DNA of 64,000 bases from Blastococcus sp. TF02A-35 (GCF_004571075.1 NZ_SPQP01000015.1:19103-83102); one strand, 5' to 3'. Positions 1 to 9,279 are shown, counted from the first letter of the stretch. The notes: generated from the sequence alone by a model not told the origin. A program made the numbers and translations.

Positions 1-1
1 G

Positions 2-460
2 CTGGTGATCCCGCTGGCGATCCTGACCTTCTTCGGCGCGTTCATCCCGATCATCGGTGCGTTCGTGGCCGGCGCCTTCGCCGTCCTCATCGCCCTGGTC
101 AGCCAGGGCTTCACGACCGCCCTGATCATCCTGGTCATCGTGCTGGTGGTGCAGCAGCTCGAGGGCAACGTGCTGCAGCCGATCATCCAGGGCCGCGGGT
201 TCAACCTGCACGCCGCCGTCGTCATCCTCGCGGTCACCGCCGGCGGCAGCCTGGCCGGCATCATCGGCGCCTTCCTGGGCGTGCCGGTCGCCGCGCTCAT
301 CGCCGTCGTCTACCGGTACGTGCGCGACGAGCTCGACGACAAGTCCCCCGAGGTCGCCGACGACGGCACCCGGGCGCGGGTCGACGGCGACGACTCGGGT
401 ACCACCGTGACGCGCGAGCAGGTGGCGCAGCCGCCGTCGTCGGAGCCCCGGCGGGCCTGA
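2..460 (+). CDS. AI-2E family transporter, C-terminal part (5' end outside window)
   Basis: The reading frame is open at the left edge, so only the last 152 residues are visible. They hold long hydrophobic stretches with the Q-L-E-G-N-V-L-Q-P pattern, followed by a final membrane helix pair and a charged, probably cytoplasmic tail rich in Asp and Arg. This arrangement matches the C-terminus of the AI-2E/PerM family (PF01594), polytopic membrane proteins that export small molecules or act as antiporters. The family name does not prove autoinducer-2 transport here. The gene ends about 90 bases before the PAC2 gene. Confidence 0.85.
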   Translation: MVIPLAILTFFGAFIPIIGAFVAGAFAVLIALVSQGFTTALIILVIVLVVQQLEGNVLQPIIQGRGFNLHAAVVILAVTAGGSLAGIIGAFLGVPVAALIAVVYRYVRDELDDKSPEVADDGTRARVDGDDSGTTVTREQVAQPPSSEPRRA

Positions 461-553
461 CCCTCCCCCCGCGGGAGGACCACGGGAATGCCGGACGGGC
501 GCCCGCGCGCTGCACCACCTGTCCGGCGTCAACACCCACCAGGAGGTCCCACC

Positions 554-1501
554 GTGGCCCAGTCACCGGAGGAGCTGTTCGAGCTGCTCCCCGCGGCAGA
601 CCGGTTCCTCGACCGCGAGGCCGCGGTCACCGACCCGGCCGAGCGACGCGGGCTGGTGCTGGTGCACGACCTGGCCGGCGACTTCGACGCCGCGTCGGCG
701 GGCAGCCTGGCCGGCGCCCACCTGCTGAGCGCGCTCCCCCACGAGGTGGTCGCCCGGTTCGACGCCGACAGCCTGGTCGACTACCGCGCCCGCCGCCCGC
801 GCATGACCTTCAACGCCGACCGGTACGAGTCCTTCGCCGCGCCCGAGCTGCTGCTCTACGCCGTCGAGGACGACACCGGCGAGTCGTTCCTGCTGCTGCA
901 CGGCGCCGAGCCGGACTACGCGTGGGAGCGGTTCGTCGCCGCGGTCGGGTCGCTGGTCGACCAGCTCGGCGTCACGAGCGTCGCCGCCCTGCAGGCCATC
1001 CCGATGCCCGTGCCGCACACCCGGCCGGTCACCGTGACCGCGCACGCCACGCGCCGCCAGCTGATCGAGCCCTACCCGGTGTACTGGGGCGAGATGAGGA
1101 TCCCGGGCAGCGTCTCGGCGCTGCTGGAGCTGCGGATGGGCGAGGTCGGGGTGGACGCCTTCGGCGTGGCCGCGCACGTGCCGCACTACCTGGCGCAGGC
1201 CACCTACCCGGCCGCCTCGCTCACCCTCATCGAGCACCTGGAGCGGCTGACCGGCCTGCGGCTGCCCACCGACGCGCTGCGCGAGGCCGCCGAGGCCAAC
1301 CGCACCGAGATCGACGAGCAGATCGCGCGTTCGGCGGACAACACCGCCGTCGTCGCCGCCCTGGAGCAGCAGTACGACTCCTTCGCCGCCGCCCGCGAGG
1401 GATCGGACCTGCTCGGCTCCGCCGGCGAGGTGCCCAGCGCGGACGAGATCGGCGCGGAGTTCGAGCGGTTCCTCGCCGACCAGGACCGCAAGCGCGACTG
1501 A
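554..1501 (+). CDS. PAC2 family protein
   Basis: A 315-residue soluble protein. The GTG start at 554 is chosen because a perfect AGGAGG lies 8 bases upstream; an ATG at 488 in the same frame has no ribosome site and adds a low-complexity leader. The sequence shows PAC2 (proteasome assembly chaperone 2-like, PF09754) features: an early D-L-A-G-D-F-D-A segment, a central A-I-P-M-P-V-P-H-T-R-P stretch, and the Y-P-V-Y-W-G segment with a helical C-terminus. Actinobacterial PAC2 proteins are widespread and their role is largely unproven; a link to the actinobacterial proteasome is only inferred. The gene converges on the MFS gene across a long palindrome. Confidence 0.8.
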   Translation: MAQSPEELFELLPAADRFLDREAAVTDPAERRGLVLVHDLAGDFDAASAGSLAGAHLLSALPHEVVARFDADSLVDYRARRPRMTFNADRYESFAAPELLLYAVEDDTGESFLLLHGAEPDYAWERFVAAVGSLVDQLGVTSVAALQAIPMPVPHTRPVTVTAHATRRQLIEPYPVYWGEMRIPGSVSALLELRMGEVGVDAFGVAAHVPHYLAQATYPAASLTLIEHLERLTGLRLPTDALREAAEANRTEIDEQIARSADNTAVVAALEQQYDSFAAAREGSDLLGSAGEVPSADEIGAEFERFLADQDRKRD

Positions 1502-1508
1502 CCCGGCC

Positions 1509-1562
1509 AGATCTGCACACTCGCCCCCATCAGCGTGCTGATGGGGGCGAGTGTGCAGATCT
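1509..1562. terminator. Perfect 54-bp palindrome between convergent genes
   Basis: Two 26-base arms, from AGATCTGCACACTCG inward to CATCAGC, are exactly complementary around a 2-base centre. It lies 8 bases after the PAC2 stop and 5 bases before the MFS stop, so it fits a bidirectional terminator. It has no T-run and is unusually long and perfect, so it may also be a repeated palindromic element. Confidence 0.75.
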
Positions 1563-1567
1563 CGTCG

Positions 1568-2869
1568 CTAGCGGCGGGCCGTGCGGGTGATGCTCAGCGC
1601 CAGCGCACCGAGGACGCCGACGACGGCGAACATGTAGAAGCCCCACGGGAAGGCGATCCCGGCGCCGACGAGCAGGCCGGCCAGGATCGGCCCCACGATG
1701 GCGCCGACGCGGCCGGCACCGGCCGACCAGCCCAGCGCCGTCGCCCGCACCTGCGGCGGGTGGTTGGCGCTGACCAGCGCGTACACCAGCACCTGGGCGC
1801 TGAAGACGAAGCAGCCGGTCAGGAAGACCATCACGTAGATGCCGGCGATCGGCAGCTTGATCGACAGCAGCGCCAGCAGCAGCGCGGCGGCGGCGAACCA
1901 GGCCATGCCCGCCTTGCGGGCACCGATGCGGTCGGCCACCCCGCCGGCGACCAGCAGACCGGCGATCGCGCCCAGGTTCAGCACGGTGAGGAAGGCCAGC
2001 TGTGCGCCGAGCTCGTAGCCGGCCTCCCGCATGATGCCGGGCAGCCAGTTGTTCAGGCCGTAGACCAGCAGCAGGCCCATGAACGAGGTGACGCCGATGG
2101 CCACCGTGTTGCGCAGGTAGCTGCTGCTGAACAGCGTCCGCAGGTTCGCGGCGGCACCCCCGGCGCTCGCCTCGCTGGCGTGCGGGTCGACGGCGGCGGC
2201 GGGCGCCTCGAGCTCGAGCCCGTACCGGCGGGCGACCTCCTCGGCCTCGGCGCGGCGGCCGTGCGAGGCCAGGTAGGCGGCCGACTCGGGCAGGTGGCGC
2301 ACCATGAGCGGGACGAGCACCAGCGCGGGCAGGGCGCCGATGACGTACATCCAGCGCCAGCCGATCGGCTCGACGACCAGGATGCCCAGCGCCGAGGTGG
2401 CGACGGCGCCCACGTGGTAGCCGGTCATCATCGTCGTCGTCGCCCGGCCGCCGCGCGCGCCCCGGCTGAACTCGTTGACCATCGCGATCGCCGTCGGCAG
2501 GGCGCCGCCCAGGCCCAGGCCGGCGAGGAACCGCAGCACCCCGAACACCGTCGGGTTCGGCGCGAACGCGCAGAGCAGGGTGAGCAGCGAGAAGGCCACC
2601 ACGGCACCGATGAGCGCCTTGCGGCGGCCGAGCAGGTCGGTCAGCGTGCCGATGCTCAGGGCGCCGACCATCATGCCGACGAGGCCGACGGTGATCAGCG
2701 TGCTGGCACCGCCGGCGCTCAGCTCCCACTCGGCGGAGATGCCGCTGAGCGTGGTCGGCACGACCACGAGGTCGAAGCCGTCCAGGAGGACGGCGATCCA
2801 GCAGAGCGGGGCCACCCACCCTGCGGCGCGGGCGGTGGTGCCACCGGTGGCGGTGGAGGTGGAGCTCAC
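1568..2869 (-). CDS. MFS transporter, aromatic acid:H+ symporter type
   Basis: A 433-residue, 12-helix major facilitator protein with a GTG start. Helix 1 carries D-G-F-D (residues 30-33), the aspartate signature of the aromatic acid:H+ symporter (AAHS) subfamily that includes PcaK and BenK. The loop between helices 2 and 3 has the usual G-R-R-K-A basic motif, and a long hydrophilic loop rich in Ala and Glu splits the two halves. The likely cargo is a benzoate-like aromatic acid, but no catabolic gene is adjacent, so the substrate is inferred from subfamily only. It sits downstream of katA on the same strand, separated by a strong terminator hairpin, so it is probably transcribed alone. Confidence 0.85.
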   Translation of the reverse strand: MSSTSTATGGTTARAAGWVAPLCWIAVLLDGFDLVVVPTTLSGISAEWELSAGGASTLITVGLVGMMVGALSIGTLTDLLGRRKALIGAVVAFSLLTLLCAFAPNPTVFGVLRFLAGLGLGGALPTAIAMVNEFSRGARGGRATTTMMTGYHVGAVATSALGILVVEPIGWRWMYVIGALPALVLVPLMVRHLPESAAYLASHGRRAEAEEVARRYGLELEAPAAAVDPHASEASAGGAAANLRTLFSSSYLRNTVAIGVTSFMGLLLVYGLNNWLPGIMREAGYELGAQLAFLTVLNLGAIAGLLVAGGVADRIGARKAGMAWFAAAALLLALLSIKLPIAGIYVMVFLTGCFVFSAQVLVYALVSANHPPQVRATALGWSAGAGRVGAIVGPILAGLLVGAGIAFPWGFYMFAVVGVLGALALSITRTARR

Positions 2870-2991
2870 GGCGGTTCCCCGGGGGTCGGTGGTCAGGTCG
2901 CCGGGAAACGCTAGGTCCTCCCCCGGCCGCGTCCCAGTCGGGCCTCCACTGGACGGAACGGCGACGGGCGGAACGGCGGGCGGGACGACGA

Positions 2992-3025
2992 CGGGCCGCG
3001 ACCGGGAGATCCCGGTCGCGGCCCG
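2992..3025 (-). terminator. Terminator hairpin after katA
   Basis: A 15-bp perfect stem (CGGGCCGCGACCGGG and its complement) around an AGAT loop starts about 20 bases beyond the katA stop. No T-run follows, as is common in this GC range. Confidence 0.75.
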
Positions 3026-3047
3026 CCGCGGTGCTGGCTGGTGACCG

Positions 3048-4709
3048 TCAGGCGACGGTCACGTGCTCGTTCGGCACGCAGTGCGTCATGTCCTTGCCGG
3101 TGACGTCGCGCGGACCGTTCTTGCCGAGGTTGGCCGCACGGGCCAGCTCGTCCTCGGTGAGGGTCTGCGTCTGCAGCGGCTCCAGGCCACGGACGTCGTC
3201 CGCCGTGATGCCCAGGCCGTCGCCGACGCGCTGGCCCCACTCGTCGTCGCACATGAAGAAGTGCCAGACCATCCGCTCCTGGATGTCGCGGCGGCACTGC
3301 TCGAGGGCACCGACGAGGTTGGCGACCAGCTCGTCCTTCTCCCACTGCTCGGAGAGCTGGTAGCGCTCGCCGGCCTGCTGGTAGTCGTTCGTGCGCGGGA
3401 TCCGCTTGCGGGTGAGCCGGCCGGTGATGACCGGGCCCTGCTCGTCGTGCGTCGGGTACTCCGCCTCGCGCAGGCCGCCCAGGATCGACGGCTCGTAGTT
3501 CACGTGCGGGTTCGTGCCCTCGGCGCGGTCCACGCCGTAGGCCATCTGGCCGTCGCGCTGGTTGGTGGCGACCCGGGCCTTGGGGGCGTTCACCGGCAGC
3601 TGCAGGTAGTTCGGCCCCACCCGGTAGCGCTGGGTGTCGGAGTAGGAGAACGTCCGGCCGACCAGCATCTTGTCGTCGGAGAAGTCCAGGCCGTCGACCA
3701 GCACACCGGTGCCGAACGCGATCTGCTCGTTCTCGGTGAAGTTGTCCACCGGCATCCGGTTGAGGGTCATCGTGCCGACCTTGCGGACCGGGAAGAGCTC
3801 CTGCGGCCAGGTCTTGGTGTCGTCGAGCGGGTCGAAGTCCAGCTCCGGGTGCTCGTCGTCGCTCATGATCTGGACGTAGAGGTCCCACTGCGGGAAGTCA
3901 CCGGCGGCGATGGCGTCGTGCAGGTCCTTGGTGTGGGTGCCCAGGCTCTTGGCCTGCGCCGCCGACGCGTCGGCCGCGCCCCAGGACTTCACGCCGTCGC
4001 GGGGGTACCAGTGGTACTTGACCAGCACGGACTCACCGGCGGCGTTGAGCCACTTGTAGGTGTTGACGCCGAAGCCCTGCATGTTCCGGTAGTTGGCCGG
4101 GGTGCCGCGGGGGCTGAAGACCAGCGAGATCATGTGCATGGCCTCGGGGGTCTGGCTGAAGAAGTCGAACGCGCGCTCGGCGACGTTGGCCTCGAAGGTG
4201 ACCGGGTCCGGCTTCTGCGAGTGGATGAAATCGGGGAACTTGATGGCGTCCCGGATGAAGAAGACACCCAGGTTGTTGCCGACGAGGTCCCAGTTGCCGT
4301 CCTCGGTGTAGAACTTCACCGCGAAGCCGCGGGGGTCACGGGCGGACTCGGAGGAGTCGCGGCCGCCGGCGACCGTGGAGAACCGCAGCGCGACGTCGGT
4401 GCGCTTGCCCTTCTCCTGGAACAGCTTGGCGCGGGTGTACTTGCTGATCGGCTCGTCGCCGACGGTGCCGTCGGCCTCGAAGTAGCCGAACGCGGTGATG
4501 CCGCGGGCGTGCACCACGCGCTCCGGGATGCGCTCCCGGTCGAAGTGGCTGATCTTCTCGAGGAACTGGTAGTTCTCCAGGGTGGCGGGGCCACGGGCGC
4601 CCACCGTCCGCTGGTTCTGGTTGTCGTAGACCGGGTGGCCCTGACGGTTGGTCAGAACGGGGCGGTCGGCCTCGCTCGGGGCCGGGCCCTGCGATGAGAC
4701 GTCGGTCAT
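3048..4709 (-). CDS. katA: Catalase (monofunctional, haem)
   Basis: A 553-residue catalase that breaks hydrogen peroxide into water and oxygen in the cytoplasm. The distal haem histidine is His67 in V-V-H-A-R-G, the distal Asn region reads [11 protein letters not shown], and the proximal haem tyrosine lies in [11 protein letters not shown]. Length and motifs fit a small-subunit clade-3-like catalase. The ATG at 4709 follows a GAGGAGGAG ribosome site, and it overlaps the furA stop by four bases (ATGA), so the two genes are translationally coupled. Repression by the upstream Fur-type regulator is expected. Unlike mycobacteria, where FurA pairs with KatG, here the partner is a monofunctional catalase. 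Confidence 0.96.
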   Translation of the reverse strand: MTDVSSQGPAPSEADRPVLTNRQGHPVYDNQNQRTVGARGPATLENYQFLEKISHFDRERIPERVVHARGITAFGYFEADGTVGDEPISKYTRAKLFQEKGKRTDVALRFSTVAGGRDSSESARDPRGFAVKFYTEDGNWDLVGNNLGVFFIRDAIKFPDFIHSQKPDPVTFEANVAERAFDFFSQTPEAMHMISLVFSPRGTPANYRNMQGFGVNTYKWLNAAGESVLVKYHWYPRDGVKSWGAADASAAQAKSLGTHTKDLHDAIAAGDFPQWDLYVQIMSDDEHPELDFDPLDDTKTWPQELFPVRKVGTMTLNRMPVDNFTENEQIAFGTGVLVDGLDFSDDKMLVGRTFSYSDTQRYRVGPNYLQLPVNAPKARVATNQRDGQMAYGVDRAEGTNPHVNYEPSILGGLREAEYPTHDEQGPVITGRLTRKRIPRTNDYQQAGERYQLSEQWEKDELVANLVGALEQCRRDIQERMVWHFFMCDDEWGQRVGDGLGITADDVRGLEPLQTQTLTEDELARAANLGKNGPRDVTGKDMTHCVPNEHVTVA

Positions 4710-5194
4710 GCGCGTGCTCCTCCTCGGATTTCCTGCTGTTCGTACTGCACGGCTTCGGCGCCGGCCGCGACCTGACGGGCGCGGTCCTGACACTGCCGAC
4801 AAAGACCCCAGAACACGACCTCGGCCTCGTCGATGACGAAGCCGGCCGTGTCCGACGGGATCAGACAAGGGGCTGCGCCCACGGTGCAGTCGACGTCGGC
4901 GACCGCACCGCACGAGCGGCAGACCAGGTGGTGGTGGTTGTCGCCCACCCGCAGCTCGAACAGCGCGGGGGCGCCGGCCGGCTCGATCCGGCGGGCGATC
5001 CCCGCGGCGACGAACGCCTTGAGCACGCCGTACACGGCCTGGGGGGACAGCGACGGGTGCTGCTCGCGGGCGCCGTTCACGATGGTCTCGGCGTCCGCGT
5101 GGGGGTGGTCGGCCAGGACGCCGAGCACGGACAGCCGGGGCCGCGTCACGCGCAGCCCGGCCTCCCGCAGCTGGTGCGCCCAGGTCGTGTCCAT
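4706..5194 (-). CDS. furA: Fur-family peroxide-responsive regulator
   Basis: A 162-residue Fur protein: an N-terminal winged helix ([10 protein letters not shown] to about residue 85), then the metal-binding half with H-H-H near residue 88, C-R-S-C and, near the C-terminus, C-R-Q-C, which form the structural zinc site. It is the first gene of a two-gene operon with katA, and a perfect palindrome lies just upstream of its start. In actinobacteria such FurA proteins repress their own operon and release DNA on oxidation by peroxide. The start at 5194 lies 17 bases from the palindrome and has only a weak ribosome site. Confidence 0.9.
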   Translation of the reverse strand: MDTTWAHQLREAGLRVTRPRLSVLGVLADHPHADAETIVNGAREQHPSLSPQAVYGVLKAFVAAGIARRIEPAGAPALFELRVGDNHHHLVCRSCGAVADVDCTVGAAPCLIPSDTAGFVIDEAEVVFWGLCRQCQDRARQVAAGAEAVQYEQQEIRGGARA

Positions 5195-5211
5195 CGGTGA
5201 CCACCCAACAC

Positions 5212-5238
5212 CCTTTTCTTGACTGGGTCAAGAAAAGG
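5212..5238. promoter_or_regulatory. FurA operator upstream of furA-katA
   Basis: Two 12-base arms, CCTTTTCTTGAC and GTCAAGAAAAGG, flank a TGG centre. It is an AT-rich island in GC-rich DNA, 18 bases ahead of the furA start, and resembles the known mycobacterial and streptomycete FurA boxes (TTGAC and AGAAAAG elements). Autorepression is inferred. Confidence 0.8.
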
Positions 5239-5291
5239 ACACGCGCGTGTGGTGCGGACCACCGCTCCGCGAGCGCCCGCGCACGCTCCGC

Positions 5292-6167
5292 TCAGGCGAA
5301 GACGATGGTCCGCGGGCCCTCGACGATGACCCGGTCCTCGACGTGCCACGTCACCGCCTGCGCCAGCACCTGGCGCTCCACGTACCGGCCCACCCGGCGC
5401 ATGTCCTCCACCGTCGCCCGGTGGTCCACGCGGGCGACCTCCTGCTCGATGATCGGCCCGGCGTCCAGCTCCGCCGTCACGTAGTGCGCCGTCGCCCCGA
5501 TGAGCTTCACGCCCCGGTCGTGCGCCGCCCGGTAGGGGTTCGCACCCACGAACGCCGGCAGGAAGCTGTGGTGGATGTTGATCAGGCGCTCCGGGAACCG
5601 CGCGCAGAACTCCGGCGAGACGATCTGCATGTAGCGGGCCAGCACCACGAGGTCCACGTCCCCGACGATCTCCAGCGCCCGGGCCTCGGCCTCGGCCTTC
5701 GTCCCCGGCGTCACCGGCACGTGGTGGAACGGGATGCCCGCCGCCGCGGCGACCGGCTCCAGGTCGGGGTGGTTGGAGACGACGGCGACGATGTCGGCCT
5801 GCAGGTCACCCGCGCGGACCCGGTAGATCAGCTCCTGCAGCACGTGGTCGGTGAGGCTGACGAACACCGCGACCCGCGGGCGGTGCGAGGCCTCGACGAG
5901 GCGCCAGGTGAGCTGCCACTCCCCCGCCAGCTCGCCCAGCCGGCCCTCCAGCTCCGCGCGGCGGGCGGGCAGGTCGGCGAGCACGAACTCCAGCCGCAGC
6001 GTGAAGGTGCCGCCGCGGGGGTCCGACGAGTGCTGCTGGGAGTCGGTGATGTTGGCGCCGACGTCGGCCATGAGCCCGCTGATCGCGGCGACGATCCCCG
6101 GCCGGTCGGGGCAGCGGACGACCAGCCGTCCGGCGTCGGCGGGCTGGGCCTGGTGCGGGGAAGCCAT
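5292..6167 (-). CDS. purU: Formyltetrahydrofolate deformylase
   Basis: A 291-residue enzyme that hydrolyses 10-formyltetrahydrofolate to formate and tetrahydrofolate, balancing one-carbon pools and feeding formate to purine synthesis. An N-terminal ACT domain (about residues 14-90, starting V-R-C-P-D-R-P-G-I) precedes a formyltransferase-like domain. The catalytic N-I-H-H-S-F-L-P-A-F motif and the D-A-G-P-I-I-E-Q aspartate are both present. Length is normal. The gene is followed upstream on the same strand by the NHEJ polymerase gene with a gap of about 33 bases, so it may be read through from the Ku operon. Confidence 0.95.
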   Translation of the reverse strand: MASPHQAQPADAGRLVVRCPDRPGIVAAISGLMADVGANITDSQQHSSDPRGGTFTLRLEFVLADLPARRAELEGRLGELAGEWQLTWRLVEASHRPRVAVFVSLTDHVLQELIYRVRAGDLQADIVAVVSNHPDLEPVAAAAGIPFHHVPVTPGTKAEAEARALEIVGDVDLVVLARYMQIVSPEFCARFPERLINIHHSFLPAFVGANPYRAAHDRGVKLIGATAHYVTAELDAGPIIEQEVARVDHRATVEDMRRVGRYVERQVLAQAVTWHVEDRVIVEGPRTIVFA

Positions 6168-6200
6168 GATCGCGATCCTCCCAGACCCCCTCCCCGCGGC

Positions 6201-7130
6201 TCAGAGGTCGGGCAGGGGGGCGCGGCGGGCACCGGCGACGTCGAACAGGTCGCCGTACTCCTCGACGCGGGCGAGGACCTCGTCGGTGGTGAAGCGGAGC
6301 GCGGCCGGGTCCAGCGAGCCGTCGCGGACCGCGTCGACCTCGTCCCAGCCGATGGGAGTGGAGACGGTCGCCCCGGCGCGGGCCCGCAGCGAGTACGGGG
6401 CCACCGTCGTCTTCGCGGTGTTGTTCTGGCTCCAGTCGATGAGCACCTTGCCCGGGCGCAGCGCCTTCTCCATGCGCCAGACGACGTCGTCCGGCGTCTC
6501 GGCGGAGAGCTCCTGCGCCAGCGTCTTCGCGTACCGGCTGGGGTGGTCGCGGTCGGCGGCCTCGACCGGCGCGTAGACCTGCATCCCCTTCGAGCCCGAG
6601 GTCTTCACCACGGGGTCCAGCCCGTCGGCCTCCAGCCGCGCACCGAGCCGCTCGGCCACGTGGCAGCACTCGAGGATGCCGGTGTCGGGGCCGGGGTCCA
6701 GGTCCAGCACGAGCAGGTCGGGCAGCTGCGGCTCGCCGTCGTCGTCCACCTGCCACTGGGGCACGTGCACCTCCAGCGCGGCGAGGTTCGCCGCCCACGC
6801 CAGGTCGGCGACGTGCTCCAGGACCACCATGTCCAGCGTCTCGCGACCGCGGCTGCTGCCGGGGCTGGGGATGGTCACCCGCCGCACCCACTCGGGCGCG
6901 TGCCGGGCGCTGTTCTTCTCGTAGAAGGCCTGCCCTTCCACGCCGTCGGGCCAGCGGGTGAAGGTGACCGGCCGCCCCGCCACGTGCGGAAGCAGGACCG
7001 GGGCGATGCGGACGTAGTAGTCGATGACCTGCGCCTTGGTGAACCCCACCTCGGGGAAGAGCACCTTCTCCAGGTTCGAGACGCCGAGCTGCCGCCCGGC
7101 GATCTCGACCCGCTGCTTCGCGGGGCTCAT
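6201..7130 (-). CDS. ligD: NHEJ polymerase/primase (LigD PolDom as a separate protein)
   Basis: A 309-residue archaeo-eukaryotic primase-type polymerase. It shows the L-E-K-V-L-F-P start of LigD polymerase domains, the metal-binding L-D-L-D-P-G-P motif, the T-S-G-S-K-G-M-Q-V nucleotide loop and the S-Q-N-N-T-A-K-T motif. In bacterial non-homologous end joining this domain fills gaps, preferring ribonucleotides, at breaks held by Ku. Here it is a stand-alone protein, with neither the ligase nor the phosphoesterase domain of fused LigD. It lies directly downstream of the ligase and Ku genes, so the three probably form one unit. Confidence 0.93.
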   Translation of the reverse strand: MSPAKQRVEIAGRQLGVSNLEKVLFPEVGFTKAQVIDYYVRIAPVLLPHVAGRPVTFTRWPDGVEGQAFYEKNSARHAPEWVRRVTIPSPGSSRGRETLDMVVLEHVADLAWAANLAALEVHVPQWQVDDDGEPQLPDLLVLDLDPGPDTGILECCHVAERLGARLEADGLDPVVKTSGSKGMQVYAPVEAADRDHPSRYAKTLAQELSAETPDDVVWRMEKALRPGKVLIDWSQNNTAKTTVAPYSLRARAGATVSTPIGWDEVDAVRDGSLDPAALRFTTDEVLARVEEYGDLFDVAGARRAPLPDL

Positions 7131-7158
7131 GGCTCGCGCACCTGCCCGCGCACGGCGC

Positions 7159-8127
7159 TCACGACTCCCGCACCACGTCGTCGGGCTCCAGGTCGTCGCG
7201 GACCCCCCGCCAGGCCGGGTGCCGCAGCCGGTTCTCCGCCGTCCACACCGCGTAGGCCACCTCGCCGACGAGGTCGGGCTCCACCCAGTGCGCGTCGCGG
7301 GTCACCTCGCGCGGCAGCGCCCCCTCGAAGGGGGCGGTCCTGCGCGGCGTCAGGAGGCGCTGGAGGTCCCGCAGGGCCTGGTCGGTGAAACCGGTCCCCA
7401 CGTGCCCGACGTAGACCAGCCGGCCCTCGTCGTCGGGCACCCCGACCAGGAGCGAGCCGATCGTCCCGGCCCGCCGTCCCTGGCCTGGCCGCCACCCGCC
7501 GACGACGACCGACTGCGTGAAGAAGTTCTTGACCTTGCGCCACTCCGGGCTCCGTGCACCCTCCCGGTACGGGGAGGCCAGCCGCTTGGCGACGACGCCC
7601 TCGAGGCCGTTCTCCTCGCTGGCGGCCTGCACCTCCGCGCCGTGCCCGGGGAACCACGGCGTGAGCACCCAGCGGTGGCCGGCCGGCGCCAGCTCGTCGA
7701 GCAGCGCCCGGCGCTCGGCGTAGGGGCGGGCCCGCAGGTCCTGCCCGTCGAGCGCCAGCAGGTCGAAGACGAGGTAGGTCACCGGCGCGGCGGCGGCCAT
7801 CCGCGGCACCTCGGGGCCGGTGCGGTGCATCCGGTTCTGCAGCGACCCGAAGTCCGGCCGCCCCTGGGCGTCCATCATCACGATCTCGCCGTCGACGACG
7901 GCGTCGTGCCCGGCGAGCGCGCCGGGCAGGCGCCCCACCTCGGGGTACCGGACGGTGATGTCGCCGCCCTTGCGCGAGGCCAGGGTGAGCCGGCCCCCGC
8001 GCACGCCGGCGACGGCGCGGACGCCGTCCCACTTGAACTCGTAGCCCCACTCGCCGTCGTCGGCGGGCAGGTCACCGGCGACCGCCAGCATCGGCAGCGG
8101 GAGGTCGGTCGGCTCGGGCGCCGCCAC
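7159..8127 (-). CDS. ligD: ATP-dependent DNA ligase (LigD ligase domain as a separate protein)
   Basis: A 322-residue ATP-dependent ligase. The adenylated lysine is Lys32 in E-F-K-W-D-G-V-R (motif I); D-G-E-I-V motif III and K-x-K motif V (W-R-K-V-K-N-F-F) follow, then an OB-fold domain. It seals nicks in the NHEJ pathway. The GTG start lies one base after the Ku stop (TGAGGTG), so translation is coupled to Ku. The phosphoesterase module of three-domain LigD is absent from this and the neighbouring gene, as in several Streptomyces-like systems. The gene symbol is used for the ligase component only. Confidence 0.93.
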   Translation of the reverse strand: MAAPEPTDLPLPMLAVAGDLPADDGEWGYEFKWDGVRAVAGVRGGRLTLASRKGGDITVRYPEVGRLPGALAGHDAVVDGEIVMMDAQGRPDFGSLQNRMHRTGPEVPRMAAAAPVTYLVFDLLALDGQDLRARPYAERRALLDELAPAGHRWVLTPWFPGHGAEVQAASEENGLEGVVAKRLASPYREGARSPEWRKVKNFFTQSVVVGGWRPGQGRRAGTIGSLLVGVPDDEGRLVYVGHVGTGFTDQALRDLQRLLTPRRTAPFEGALPREVTRDAHWVEPDLVGEVAYAVWTAENRLRHPAWRGVRDDLEPDDVVRES

Positions 8128-8128
8128 C

Positions 8129-9139
8129 TCAGGCGCTACGGCGGGCCCGCTTGGCCGGCGGCTTGTCGCCGGCGGCGGCCCGGGCGGTGGTCTTCTTCGC
8201 GGGGGTGGCCGCGGCCGTCTTCTTGGCGGCCGCCTTCTTCGCCGGCGCCTTCTTCGCGGGAGCCTCGTCCTCGGTGGCGGCCTTCTCCTCGGCGGCGGCC
8301 TTCTTCGGCGCGGCCTTCCGGGTGGCCGCCTTCTTCGGCGCCTCCTCCGGCTCGTCGTCGGCCGCGCCGCCCCGGGCGCGCTCGACGCTACGACGCAGCG
8401 CGCTCATCAGGTCCACGACCGCCGCGCCGTCGTCCGGCGTCTCGGGCACCTGCGCGACCTCGCCGCCGGTCTGCTTCGCCTCCAGCAGCGCGGTCATGGC
8501 CTCGCGGTAGTCGTCGGTGAACTCGGTCGGGTCGAACTCCGCCGTCATCGAGCCGATGAGCGCCTCGGCCATCTTCAGCTCCTGCGGCCGGACCGAGATG
8601 TCCTCGTCGAGGAAGGCGAAGTCGGGACGACGGATCTCGTCGGGCCAGCGCATCGTGTGCAGCACGAGGATCCCGTCGCGCACGCGGAGGGCGGCCAGCG
8701 ACTCCCGCTGGCGGAGCGCGATCTTGGTGATCGCGACCTGCCCGGCGTTCTCCAGCGCGTCGCGCAGCAGGACGTAGGGGCGGGCGGCCGGGCCGTCGGG
8801 CTCGAGGTAGTAGGTCTTCTCGAACATGATCGGGTCGATCTCGGAGCGGTCGACGAACTCCAGGACCTCGATCTCCCGGCGGGTGCTGAGCGGGAGCTCC
8901 TCGAAGTCCTCGTCGGTGAGGATCACGACCTCGCCGCTGGGCAGCTCGTAGCCCTTGGCGATGTCGGAGTACTCGACCTCCTCGCCGTCGATGGAGCAGA
9001 CCCGCTTGTACTTCACCCGGCCACCGTCGGCGGCGTGCACCTGGTGGAAGCGGATGTCCTTGTCCTCGGTCGCGGAGTACAGCTTCACGCCGATGCTGAC
9101 CAGGCCGAACGACACGGCGCCGCGCCAGATCGATCGCAT
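8129..9139 (-). CDS. ku: Ku protein (NHEJ end-binding)
   Basis: A 336-residue bacterial Ku. The ATG at 9139 (M-R-S-I-W-R-G-A-V-S-F-G-L-V) follows a GGAGGAG site; the longer in-frame start adds 19 residues with no such site and without homology to the Ku fold. The core barrel fills residues 1 to about 265. The last 70 or so residues are a Lys/Ala/Pro-rich tail with repeated A-P-A-K-K units, like histone H1 tails, known in some Ku proteins to promote DNA bridging and sliding. Ku binds double-strand ends as a homodimer and recruits LigD. It heads the NHEJ unit Ku-ligase-polymerase. Confidence 0.96.
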   Translation of the reverse strand: MRSIWRGAVSFGLVSIGVKLYSATEDKDIRFHQVHAADGGRVKYKRVCSIDGEEVEYSDIAKGYELPSGEVVILTDEDFEELPLSTRREIEVLEFVDRSEIDPIMFEKTYYLEPDGPAARPYVLLRDALENAGQVAITKIALRQRESLAALRVRDGILVLHTMRWPDEIRRPDFAFLDEDISVRPQELKMAEALIGSMTAEFDPTEFTDDYREAMTALLEAKQTGGEVAQVPETPDDGAAVVDLMSALRRSVERARGGAADDEPEEAPKKAATRKAAPKKAAAEEKAATEDEAPAKKAPAKKAAAKKTAAATPAKKTTARAAAGDKPPAKRARRSA

Positions 9140-9279
9140 GCCGCTCCTCCCTCGCGCCCGGCCCTCCGGACGCTCCAGGACCCGAGGTCGGGTCAAGATC
9201 GCAGGATAGGTCCGGAGCGGTACCCGTGGCAGCCCGGACGACGCGGCCGCTCCCTCCTACGGGCGACAACCCCCGCCGG

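Noticed and set aside
8132..8340. Repeated GCCGCCTTCTTC-like units as a DNA repeat
   Set aside because: They encode the Lys/Ala tail of Ku in frame.
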